From Promicromonospora iranensis (GTDB taxonomy: Bacteria; Actinomycetota; Actinomycetes; Actinomycetales; Cellulomonadaceae), in NCBI RefSeq assembly GCF_028994805.1, contig NZ_JAJQQP010000008.1, positions 106,534 through 170,533 of the forward strand: a stretch of DNA of 64,000 bases, given 5' to 3'. Position 1 is the stretch's first letter. The number at the start of each line of letters is the position of its first letter. Below are positions 8,383-15,472 of this stretch, one piece after another. Both the position numbers and the translations under genes were made by a program. The notes under the pieces are model-generated. The model did no database searches, was not told the DNA's origin, and saw only the letters and a list, made by a program, of their open reading frames with translations.

Positions 8383-8760
8383 TCACACCGTGGCGGCGTG
8401 CGTCCGGTCCTCGTGACGAGCCCGGGCGGCCTCGATGTCGGGGACGTGCTGTTCGGCCCAGAGTCGTACGGCGCTGAGCGGGACGAGGAGCGAGCGTCCC
8501 AGCGGGGTCAGGTCGTACTCGACACGTGGCGGGTTCTCGGCGTACTCGTGCCGACTGATCAGGCCATCGGCTTCGAGGGAGCGGAGCGTCTCGGTCAGGA
8601 CCTTCGGGGTGATCCCTTGGATGTGCGCCTTGAGGTCGGTGAAGCGGCGCGGGCTGTCGGCGAGGGCGTTGACGACGAACACGGTCCAGCGGGCGCCGAT
8701 GCGGTGGAGCACGGTCCGGCTCGGACAGGTCGCCGCCATCACGTCGTACGCCTTGCCCAT
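8383..8760 (-). CDS. HxlR family transcriptional regulator
   Basis: The 125-residue product is a winged-helix regulator with the HxlR signature: an N-terminal Cys12 in ATCPSRTVLHRIGARWT, then RRFTDLKAHIQGITPKVLTETL and the wing EADGLISRHEY. Relatives such as YodB and HypR sense quinones, aldehydes or disulfide stress through this N-terminal Cys. It diverges from the SDR gene with an 80-base spacer containing a perfect palindrome, so it probably represses itself and the SDR gene. Confidence 0.9.
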   Translation of the reverse strand: MGKAYDVMAATCPSRTVLHRIGARWTVFVVNALADSPRRFTDLKAHIQGITPKVLTETLRSLEADGLISRHEYAENPPRVEYDLTPLGRSLLVPLSAVRLWAEQHVPDIEAARARHEDRTHAATV

Positions 8761-8783
8761 AGGGCGCTCCCCGTTCCGTTGAA

Positions 8784-8795
8784 GATACCGGTATC
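8784..8795. promoter_or_regulatory. Probable HxlR operator
   Basis: GATACCGGTATC is a perfect 12-bp palindrome in the spacer between the divergent HxlR and SDR genes; a half-site repeat ATACCG follows at 8802-8807. Position and symmetry fit the dimeric regulator encoded at 8383-8760. Assignment is inferred. Confidence 0.6.
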
Positions 8796-8840
8796 AAATC
8801 CATACCGTGAGGTCCGATCCTACGAGAGGGAGTGGCGAAC

Positions 8841-9545
8841 ATGGAACGGATCCTGGTCATCGGCGGTGCGCGGGCGCTGGGGGCGGCGGTCGCGAGGCGT
8901 GCGGCGAAGGACGGGTACGAGGTGGTGATCGGTGCACGTGATCTGGCTGCCGCCGAGGCGCTGGCGACCGAGATCGGCGCGACGGCGGTGCGCATCGACC
9001 TGCAGGACGAGACGACGATGGCCGCCGCGGCCGCACGGCTCGTGGACGGGATCGACCACATCGTGACGACCGGCTCCGCGCCGCACGACGTCCGGGCCGT
9101 CGAGCTGGATCGCGACAAGCTGGTGGCCGCGTTCACGGCGAAGGTGATCGGACCGATGCTGGTCGCCAAGCACTTCGCGCCGGCGCTGCGGCCGAGCGGG
9201 TCGATCGTGCTGTTCTCCGGGGTCGTCGGGTGGCGGCCGGGACCGGGCTCGCTGGTCAAGGGAGTGACCAACGGTGCGGTCGAGTACCTCGCCCGCCATC
9301 TCGCGGCGGACCTCGCACCGGTGCGGGTCAACGCCGTCTCGCCCGGTGTCGTCGACTCGGGTGCGTGGGACCGGTTGGGCGACGACAAGGCCGGCTTGCT
9401 GAGCAAGAGTGCCGCTGGAACGCTGGTCGGACGGTACGGCGAGTCCGGCGATGTCGTCGAGGCGGTGATGTGGCTGCTGCGCGCCGGCTTCATCTCCGGC
9501 GAGACGGTCCACCTCGAGGGCGGCGCCCGCCACATGACCTCCTGA
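8841..9545 (+). CDS. SDR family protein lacking the catalytic Tyr
   Basis: The 234-residue product has the short-chain dehydrogenase fold: a nucleotide-binding start (VIGGARALGAAVAR), the RVNAVSPGVVDSGAW segment after the active site, and the C-terminal GETVHLEGGA. The active site is degenerate. Ser126 and Lys140 are present, but the position four before Lys140, Tyr in classical SDRs, is Gly136. Either another residue substitutes or the protein binds NAD(P) without classical catalysis. ATG 8841 follows GAGAGGGAG at good spacing. It diverges from the HxlR gene, its probable regulator. Confidence 0.8.
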   Translation: MERILVIGGARALGAAVARRAAKDGYEVVIGARDLAAAEALATEIGATAVRIDLQDETTMAAAAARLVDGIDHIVTTGSAPHDVRAVELDRDKLVAAFTAKVIGPMLVAKHFAPALRPSGSIVLFSGVVGWRPGPGSLVKGVTNGAVEYLARHLAADLAPVRVNAVSPGVVDSGAWDRLGDDKAGLLSKSAAGTLVGRYGESGDVVEAVMWLLRAGFISGETVHLEGGARHMTS

Positions 9546-9574
9546 CGGGGCGCCGCCGGGTCTCGGCTCGAGGT

Positions 9575-10558
9575 TCACGCCTCGTCGAGGCGCGCCCGCA
9601 CGTCGTCGTCCAGGACCAGGTCCGTCGCGCCGAGCGCCTCGTCGAGCTGCGCCACGCTGCTCGCCCCGAACACCGGCACCACCGGGACCTCGCCGCCCAG
9701 CAGCCAGGCGAGCGCCACCTGGTTCGGCGTCGCCCCGATCTCGGCGGCCACGGCGCGCAGGACCGCGAGCCGTGCCCGGGACCCCGCGTGGTCCGCACCG
9801 TTGAAGAGCGACTTGTCGTCCCGCGTGAACACGCCCTGGTGCAGCGGGGAGTACGCCATCACCGTGAGACCGGGGCGGTCGGGCGTACCCGTGGAGCGGG
9901 CGTAGTCGAGCAGCTCCGGCGTCGCCCAGTTGGTCCGGATCGGCTGCGGGCGCGGGTAGACGTAGCTGTAGCACTGCTGGACGGCGCCGTAGGGCGCGAC
10001 ACCCAGGCGCGCGGCGGCCTCCCGCGCCTCGACGACCCGCCACAGCGCGACGTTCGAGATGCCCGGGATGCCCACGAGCCCTTCGTCGACCAGCTTGCCG
10101 AACGCGCCCACCGTCTCGTCGAGCGGCGTCTCGAGGTCGTCGACGTGCCCGTAGAGCACGTCGATGTGGTCGGTGCCCAGGTGACGCAGGCTCTCGCGTG
10201 CCTCACGGTCGATCGTCGGTGCGGCCAGCCCCTGGTAGTTCGTGGGTGGCGTGGTCGACAGCGGCAGGGCGGGGTCCTTCTTCGCCGCGCCCAGCTTGGT
10301 CGCGATCCGCAGGCTGTCGCGGTTGCCCCGCGCGGCGAGCCAGCGGCCGAGCACGTCCTCGGAGTCGCGGCCGTGCCCGCCGACCCACGCGTTGTAGTTG
10401 TTCGCCGTGTCGAGGAACGTACCCCCGGCCTCGACGAACCGGTCAAGGATCGCGAACGACGTCTCCTCGTCGGTCCGGGTGCCCATGAACATCGTGCCCA
10501 GGCACAGCGTCGACACCTCGAACGAGGTGTGCCCGTTGTCCAGCGTGCGGTACTGCAT
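9575..10558 (-). CDS. Aldo/keto reductase
   Basis: The 327-residue product is an NADPH-dependent AKR with a TIM-barrel fold. The catalytic tetrad is visible: Asp50 and Tyr55 in LDTANNYNAW, Lys88 in IATKLGA and His138 in LYGHVDD. The YSPLHQGVFTRDDKS region and the C-terminal TPNQVALAWLLGG are typical of the AKR branch acting on small aldehydes and ketones. It diverges from a MocR-type regulator. Some AKRs are pyridoxal reductases and some MocR proteins sense pyridoxal phosphate, so a vitamin B6 link is conceivable but unproven. It has a Shine-Dalgarno sequence (AGGAG) before ATG 10558. Confidence 0.85.
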   Translation of the reverse strand: MQYRTLDNGHTSFEVSTLCLGTMFMGTRTDEETSFAILDRFVEAGGTFLDTANNYNAWVGGHGRDSEDVLGRWLAARGNRDSLRIATKLGAAKKDPALPLSTTPPTNYQGLAAPTIDREARESLRHLGTDHIDVLYGHVDDLETPLDETVGAFGKLVDEGLVGIPGISNVALWRVVEAREAAARLGVAPYGAVQQCYSYVYPRPQPIRTNWATPELLDYARSTGTPDRPGLTVMAYSPLHQGVFTRDDKSLFNGADHAGSRARLAVLRAVAAEIGATPNQVALAWLLGGEVPVVPVFGASSVAQLDEALGATDLVLDDDVRARLDEA

Positions 10559-10640
10559 GCTCTGCTCCTTCGGCCTGCTTCGTCCCCGGGCGGTCCGGCC
10601 CGGTGCTGACCACGCTAGGCAGCGATCGGTCTGGTGCTAC

Positions 10641-10664
10641 GGTCCAATGCCATGGCACTGGACC
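10641..10664. promoter_or_regulatory. 24-bp near-perfect palindrome over the MocR start codon
   Basis: The 24 bp from GGTCCA to TGGACC, centred on CCATGG, are palindromic except for one base pair. The element covers the ATG of the MocR gene (10652) and abuts a -10-like TACGGT (10638-10643). Further GGTCTGGT and CCAGACC half-sites flank it. A MocR dimer bound here would block its own initiation and could act on the divergent AKR promoter. Confidence 0.6.
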
Positions 10665-12193
10665 AGACCAATTCTGCGGACGAGGTGCTGATCGCGCTCG
10701 CGCCCGGGCCGGGAGCGCTGCGGCACCGGCTGGAGCGGGCGATCCTCGAGGGCATCGCGTCGGGTCGCCTCACGCCGGGCACCGCGCTGCCGCCGAGCCG
10801 GGCGCTCGCCGACACCCTCGGGATCTCGCGCTGGGTGGTCACCGAGACGTACGGCCACCTGGTGAGCAAGGGGGTCCTCGACGCACGGACGGGTTCGGCG
10901 ACCCGGGTCGCCCCGCCCCTGGCCGACGGTGGCATGGCCGGGCCAGGGCCAGGGCCGCGACCGGGAGGGCCCGTGGACGCCGCCCGGCCGGCGGACGCGA
11001 CCCGGCCGGCGGGCGGGGCTCCGGAACACGCGCCGCGCCGTGCGACGCACGATCTCGCGCCGGGGGTGCCCGACCTGCGGCACGTCCCGCGGGAGGCCTG
11101 GCTGCGGGCCGCGCGGGACGCGCTGGCGGCAGCGACGAACGACGACCTGGGCGGGCAGCCGGCCGCCGGCCACCCGGCGGCGCGCGAAGCGGTGGCGACC
11201 CATCTGCGCCGCGCGCGCATGACCTCCGGGCCGGATCGTGCGGTGGTGCTCTCCCGGGGCGCCTCGGACGGAATGTCGCGGATCGCCGCTGCGCTGGCCG
11301 CCGCCGGGCACACGCACCTGCTCGTCGAGGACCCGAGCTGGGCCCCCTTGCGCGACGTCGCCGCGGCTGCCGGTCTGGTCCCGGTCCCCGTCCCCGTGGA
11401 CCACGACGGGATCGCCACGGACCGGCTGCGCAGCCAGGCCGACCGCACGGGTGCCCGGGCGGTCCTGCTCACCCCCGCGCACCAGTTCCCGCTGGGTGCC
11501 GCGCTGTCCGAGGCCCGGCGAGCGGCGGTGCTCGACTGGTCGCGGGAGGCGGACGGGCTGGTGATCGAGGACGACTACGACGCCGAGTTCCGCTACGACC
11601 GCCGTCCCGTGCCTGCCCTGCAGGGCCTGGACCCGGACCGGGTGCTGCTGCTCGGCGCGACGAGCAAGACCCTCGCGCCGGCGTTCGGTATCGGCTGGAT
11701 GGTGGTGCCGGAGCGGTGGCGCGCCGCGGTGCTGGAGGTCTCCATGGGGCGCGGGCCCACACCTGGCCCGGCCACGCTGGACCAGCTCACCCTCGCCCGG
11801 TTCGTCGCGGACGGCGCCTTCGCGCGGCACCTGCGTGCGGCCCGTGGCCGCTATGCCCGACGCCGGGCCGCGCTGCTGGCCGCCCTCGACAGCGAGCTGC
11901 CCGGTGCGCGGGTCGGCGGGATCGCAGCCGGGATGCACGTGACGGTGGACCTCGCCGGCCTCGACCTGCCCGGTCTCGACCTGCCCGGAGTCGGCACCAC
12001 CCGGCTCGACGCCGCCGCCGTCGTCCGGGAGGGGGCTGCCCGGGACGTCGCGCTGGTCGACCTCCGCCGGTACCAGGTCGCGCCGTCGGCCGGCTCGACG
12101 GTGCTCGTGGTCGGCTACGGCAACCTGGCTGACGCGCGCCTCGCGGAGGCGGTCGGGAGCCTGCGCGCGGCCGTCGAGGCCGCGGCAGGGTGA
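10652..12193 (+). CDS. MocR/PdxR-type GntR regulator with aminotransferase domain
   Basis: The 513-residue product has an N-terminal GntR winged helix (about 25-90, GRLTPGTALPPSRALADTLG) and a fold-type I aminotransferase-like domain (about 130-513). The PLP-binding Lys339 is in LGATSKTLAPAFGIGW and the PLP-contacting Asp/Tyr in IEDDYDAEFRYD. MocR proteins use PLP or its adducts as effector; known targets include vitamin B6 and GABA metabolism. A flexible Pro/Ala/Arg-rich linker joins the domains. Its start codon lies inside a palindrome, suggesting autoregulation. The divergent aldo/keto reductase is the likely second target. Confidence 0.9.
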   Translation: MALDQTNSADEVLIALAPGPGALRHRLERAILEGIASGRLTPGTALPPSRALADTLGISRWVVTETYGHLVSKGVLDARTGSATRVAPPLADGGMAGPGPGPRPGGPVDAARPADATRPAGGAPEHAPRRATHDLAPGVPDLRHVPREAWLRAARDALAAATNDDLGGQPAAGHPAAREAVATHLRRARMTSGPDRAVVLSRGASDGMSRIAAALAAAGHTHLLVEDPSWAPLRDVAAAAGLVPVPVPVDHDGIATDRLRSQADRTGARAVLLTPAHQFPLGAALSEARRAAVLDWSREADGLVIEDDYDAEFRYDRRPVPALQGLDPDRVLLLGATSKTLAPAFGIGWMVVPERWRAAVLEVSMGRGPTPGPATLDQLTLARFVADGAFARHLRAARGRYARRRAALLAALDSELPGARVGGIAAGMHVTVDLAGLDLPGLDLPGVGTTRLDAAAVVREGAARDVALVDLRRYQVAPSAGSTVLVVGYGNLADARLAEAVGSLRAAVEAAAG

Positions 12194-12214
12194 CCCGTCA
12201 CGCCCCTCTGCGCC

Positions 12215-13357
12215 TCACGGTTCCTGGGAGACCAGGTCGGAGACGGTCCGGTGCACGCCCTGCACGTCGCCGCGCTCGCGGGCCAGCAGCCAGGCCGCGA
12301 TCTGGTTCGACGCCTCGACGACCGTGGTCGCGCGGGGCACCCGGCGTGCGTGGAACTCGGCCCACAGCTCGTCGGACAGCGCGTCGTACCTGCCCAGCAC
12401 GTCGCCCAGCACCACAGCGTCCTCGAGCGCCTGCGCGGCACCCTGGGCAACGGTGGGCGGGCAGGAGTGTGCGGCGTCGCCGATGACGACCACCCGGCCG
12501 CGGTTCCACGGCTCCGCGACGACGTGGCTGGTGAACCACGTGTAGTGGACGTGCTCGACGCCCTGCTCGAGCTGGGCGCGGACGGCGTTCCAGTGGGCGC
12601 CGTACGGGCGCGCCAGCTCCGCCATGATCTTCGAGCCCTCCTCGGGCGTCATGCCCTGGCGGTCCTGCTTGTCCTCGACCAGGTACGCGTACATCGTGTC
12701 CTCGCCGGTGGGGCAGAACCCCGCGATGTAGGACGGGCCGCCGAACACGAGCTCCGTGTGGTCGGCCTCGGGCGGGCGCTTGACGAAGGCGCGGAAGATG
12801 CCCATCCCGTTCGGCTCCGGCCGGGTGGTGATCCCGATCTGCTCGCGGACCGCGGAGTTGAGCCCGTCCGCCCCGACGACGAGCTCGTGCGTCACCTGCT
12901 CGCCCCCGGCGTCCGTCGAGATGGTGAGCGTGACGCCGTCGTCGGCGTGGGTGACCGCGGTGACCCGGGCGCCGAAACGGACGTTCGCACCGAGCGCCTG
13001 GGCCCGCGCGAGCATGATCTCGGCCAGGTCGGGCCGGAACATGCCGGCGGTCGCCGGATAGTCGGGGCCACCCATCTTGTTGTCCGGCATCTCGGCGACC
13101 AGGGGCGCCTCCGGGCCGGGGGCGCGGATGCCGAGCACGTCGAACGAGAACGACCTCGCCCGCACCTGGTCCCAGACCCCGAGCCGGTCGAGCGCCCGCA
13201 GCGCGTTGCCCTGCAGCGTGATGCCGGACCCGAGAGCGCCGAGAGTCGGCTTCGTCTCGTAGACGACGACGTCGGCGCCGGCCTCCGCCAGCAGGATGGC
13301 GGTCGCCAGCCCTGCGGCTCCCGCACCGACTACTCCGACGTTCTGCACAGCACTCAC
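12215..13357 (-). CDS. FAD-dependent monooxygenase (PHBH/aromatic hydroxylase family)
   Basis: The 380-residue product has the class A flavoprotein monooxygenase layout: GxGxxG at 11-16 (GAGAAG), the DG motif in VVGADGLNSAVRE, and the GD motif in VVVIGDAAHSCPP at about 290. Such enzymes hydroxylate aromatic or other ring compounds with NAD(P)H and O2. GTG 13357 is preceded by GGGAG. It lies 61 bases downstream of cofC on the same strand, so it may be read from the cofD promoter. That association is unusual, because these enzymes use FAD rather than F420. Confidence 0.85.
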   Translation of the reverse strand: MSAVQNVGVVGAGAAGLATAILLAEAGADVVVYETKPTLGALGSGITLQGNALRALDRLGVWDQVRARSFSFDVLGIRAPGPEAPLVAEMPDNKMGGPDYPATAGMFRPDLAEIMLARAQALGANVRFGARVTAVTHADDGVTLTISTDAGGEQVTHELVVGADGLNSAVREQIGITTRPEPNGMGIFRAFVKRPPEADHTELVFGGPSYIAGFCPTGEDTMYAYLVEDKQDRQGMTPEEGSKIMAELARPYGAHWNAVRAQLEQGVEHVHYTWFTSHVVAEPWNRGRVVVIGDAAHSCPPTVAQGAAQALEDAVVLGDVLGRYDALSDELWAEFHARRVPRATTVVEASNQIAAWLLARERGDVQGVHRTVSDLVSQEP

Positions 13358-13418
13358 GGTGACTCCCAGGTCTGCGGGCGGATTCCCGAGCGAAACGAAC
13401 TCGCCGATACCGCGCAAA

Positions 13419-14084
13419 TTACAGCAGACCGGGCACCTGCTGGCCGACGGCGGCCCGAACTTCATCCGGGAGCTGCGACCAGTCGTCGGCGGTGTCCAGG
13501 TCCACCGACGTCCCCGGGCGGTCCACGACCACCGCCTCCAGGCCCCGCGCCTCCGCCTCCGCAAGGTGGGCCGCCAGCGAGCCGATCCCGAACCGGAACC
13601 GGAAGGCACCACGTGCCGCGTCCCCGGCACGGAGCAGCAGGAGATTGGTGCCCGACCCGTACCGGTCGGTCGCGACCACCACCGGCGCGTCCGTGGCGAG
13701 CAGCGCCACGACGTCCGCCGGCGAGAGCGCCGGCAGGTCGGCGTGCGCCACGAGCAGCGGCCCGGGGCCGCGCGCGGTCAGCACCTCGCGCGCGTGCTCC
13801 AGCGCGCCGTTCAGCCCTGGCCGGCCGGCGGGCTGCTCCAGCACCTCGACCTCGAGCCCCGCCAGCGTCTCCCGCGTGAAGACCGGGTCCGCCGTCACCA
13901 CCACCACCCGCCCGACCCCGTCCGCGGCGAGCAGCGTCGCCACCACGTGCCGCGCCAGCACCCGGACGAGCCGCCGCCGCGAGCCGCCGTCGAGCACCGC
14001 GGCCAGCCGCGACTTGCCCGACACGCCGTCGCGGAGCGGCACCACCGCCGTCGTGCCCCGGCCCGGTGGCCGGACGCCGGTCAC
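13419..14084 (-). CDS. cofC: 2-phospho-L-lactate (or PEP) guanylyltransferase
   Basis: The 221-residue product makes the activated phospho-acid guanosine diphosphate used by CofD in F420 synthesis; in actinobacteria the substrate is phosphoenolpyruvate (the FbiD reaction). Family features seen are VVPLRDGVSGKSRLA at the N-terminus, LLVAHADLPALSP (metal-binding Asp) and a C-terminal SVDLDTADDW. Its ATG overlaps the cofD stop by four bases, showing translational coupling. Confidence 0.9.
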   Translation of the reverse strand: MTGVRPPGRGTTAVVPLRDGVSGKSRLAAVLDGGSRRRLVRVLARHVVATLLAADGVGRVVVVTADPVFTRETLAGLEVEVLEQPAGRPGLNGALEHAREVLTARGPGPLLVAHADLPALSPADVVALLATDAPVVVATDRYGSGTNLLLLRAGDAARGAFRFRFGIGSLAAHLAEAEARGLEAVVVDRPGTSVDLDTADDWSQLPDEVRAAVGQQVPGLL

Positions 14085-15001
14085 GCCAGCGCCAGCAGCT
14101 CGCGGGCCAGGCGCTCGCGGCCGGGCGGGCCGCCCATCACGGTGTCGGTGACGTGCACGGTCAGGCCGAGGTCGGCCACCGGGCCGGCGAGGCCCGCGTC
14201 CCGCTCGTCGATCACCATGACGTCCACGAGGTCCGCATAGATCCGGGCCACGCCGAGCGCCGACACCTCGTGGCCCAGCGTCTCCAGGATCTGGGCGGCC
14301 GGGCCCTTGATCGCCTGTCCGCCCACGATGGGGCTCACCGCCACGCGGCGGCCGGAGGCGGTGGCGAGCGCTTCGCGGACGCCGTGCACCGCGAGCAGCG
14401 GCTCGATCGACAGGAACGGGTTCGACGGCGCGAGCACCACCAGCTCCGCGGCCAGCGCGTCGAGGACGCCGGGGGCGGGGCGGGCGGCGTCGGCCCCCTC
14501 GAAGTGCAGGCCGAGGACGGCGTCCGCGTGCTGCCGCCCCACGAAGTACTCCTGGAACCCGAGCCTGCCCGACGGGGTGTCGACGAGGGTGGCGAGGTGG
14601 TCGTCGGTGACGGGCACGACCCGCGGCCCGACGCCCATCGCGCGGGCGAGGTGCGCGGTGACGGCCGACAGCGGTTCACCGCGGTGCAAACGCTGGGTGC
14701 GGACGATGTGGGTGGCGAGGTCACGGTCGCCGAGCGTGAACCAGGTGTCCTCGCCGAGGTCCCGCAGGGCGGACAGGGTCGCGTAGGACTCGCCGCGCAG
14801 GCCCCAGCCCCGTTCCTCGTCGTTCAGGCCCGCGAGGGTGTACACGACCGTGTCGATGTCGGGGGAGATGGCGAGACCGTGGAGCTCGGTGTCGTCGCCG
14901 ACGTTCACGACGACGGTGAGGGACGGTGCGCCGAGGGCGAGATCCAGGCCGTGCGCGAGCCGCGCACCGCCGACCCCGCCCGCGAGAAGGGTGACGTTCA
15001 C
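14081..15001 (-). CDS. cofD: 2-phospho-L-lactate transferase, F420 biosynthesis
   Basis: The 306-residue product (CofD/FbiA) transfers the phospholactyl or phosphoenolpyruvyl unit to the deazaflavin Fo, giving F420-0 or dehydro-F420-0. Diagnostic pieces are the N-terminal [35 protein letters not shown], and [14 protein letters not shown]. The GTG start at 15001 has a -10 element TAGGCT six bases upstream and no leader. The operon continues into cofC. The glutamyl ligase (fbiB) and Fo synthase genes are not in the window. Confidence 0.95.
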   Translation of the reverse strand: MNVTLLAGGVGGARLAHGLDLALGAPSLTVVVNVGDDTELHGLAISPDIDTVVYTLAGLNDEERGWGLRGESYATLSALRDLGEDTWFTLGDRDLATHIVRTQRLHRGEPLSAVTAHLARAMGVGPRVVPVTDDHLATLVDTPSGRLGFQEYFVGRQHADAVLGLHFEGADAARPAPGVLDALAAELVVLAPSNPFLSIEPLLAVHGVREALATASGRRVAVSPIVGGQAIKGPAAQILETLGHEVSALGVARIYADLVDVMVIDERDAGLAGPVADLGLTVHVTDTVMGGPPGRERLARELLALA

Positions 15002-15007
15002 GCGTCG

Positions 15008-15013
15008 AGCCTA
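15008..15013 (-). promoter_or_regulatory. Leaderless -10 element of cofD
   Basis: TAGGCT on the minus strand lies six bases before the cofD GTG at 15001, so transcription would start at the start codon. No -35 resembling TTGACA is evident. Confidence 0.55.
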
Positions 15014-15035
15014 CGTGTGGGGGCAGACTGGGTAC

Positions 15036-15359
15036 ATGGCTGTCTTCGCGTTCTCCGTCGCCCCCATGACCGCAGGCGAGTCCGTCGCCGACCACGTTGC
15101 CGAGGCTGTCCGCATCGTCCGGGAGTCAGGACTCCCGAACCGGACGACCTCGATGTTCACCGAGATCGAAGGGACCTGGGACCAGGTGATGCCCGTGATC
15201 CAGCGCGCCACCGACGCCGTGTCTCGCGGCGGGCACCGTGTGTCACTGGTGATCAAGGCCGACATCCGCCCTGGCGCGCCCGACGGGCAGATCGCCAGCA
15301 AGATCACCCGGGTCGAGGAACGGCTCGCCGCCGACGAGTCGGAGACCGGTCATTCCTGA
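15036..15359 (+). CDS. MTH1187/YkoF-type thiamine-binding family protein
   Basis: The 107-residue product resembles the small ferredoxin-fold MTH1187/YqgV family: a beta-strand start [41 protein letters not shown], and a C-terminal [11 protein letters not shown]. Some members bind thiamine or hydroxymethylpyrimidine, but the role of this one is unknown. ATG 15036 is used because similarity begins there. There is no clear Shine-Dalgarno sequence, and a -10-like CAGACT sits six bases upstream. It diverges from cofD. Confidence 0.75.
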   Translation: MAVFAFSVAPMTAGESVADHVAEAVRIVRESGLPNRTTSMFTEIEGTWDQVMPVIQRATDAVSRGGHRVSLVIKADIRPGAPDGQIASKITRVEERLAADESETGHS

Positions 15360-15369
15360 GCGCCGTGCT

Positions 15370-15385
15370 CGTGACAACTGTCACG
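15370..15385. promoter_or_regulatory. Candidate operator upstream of the RAMA-domain gene
   Basis: CGTGACAACTGTCACG has perfect 7-bp arms around a 2-base centre. It lies about 100 bases before the start at 15473 and upstream of a possible -10 (TAGGCT, 15429-15434). It may instead act at the end of the preceding gene, whose stop is 11 bases away. Confidence 0.4.
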
Positions 15386-15472
15386 ACACCTTCACCCCCG
15401 TGTTTCCAGTCTCCGGCTCCCGGCCTTTAGGCTAAGGCGGACCAATGCCGCAGGACCCCGGGAGATCACGAG

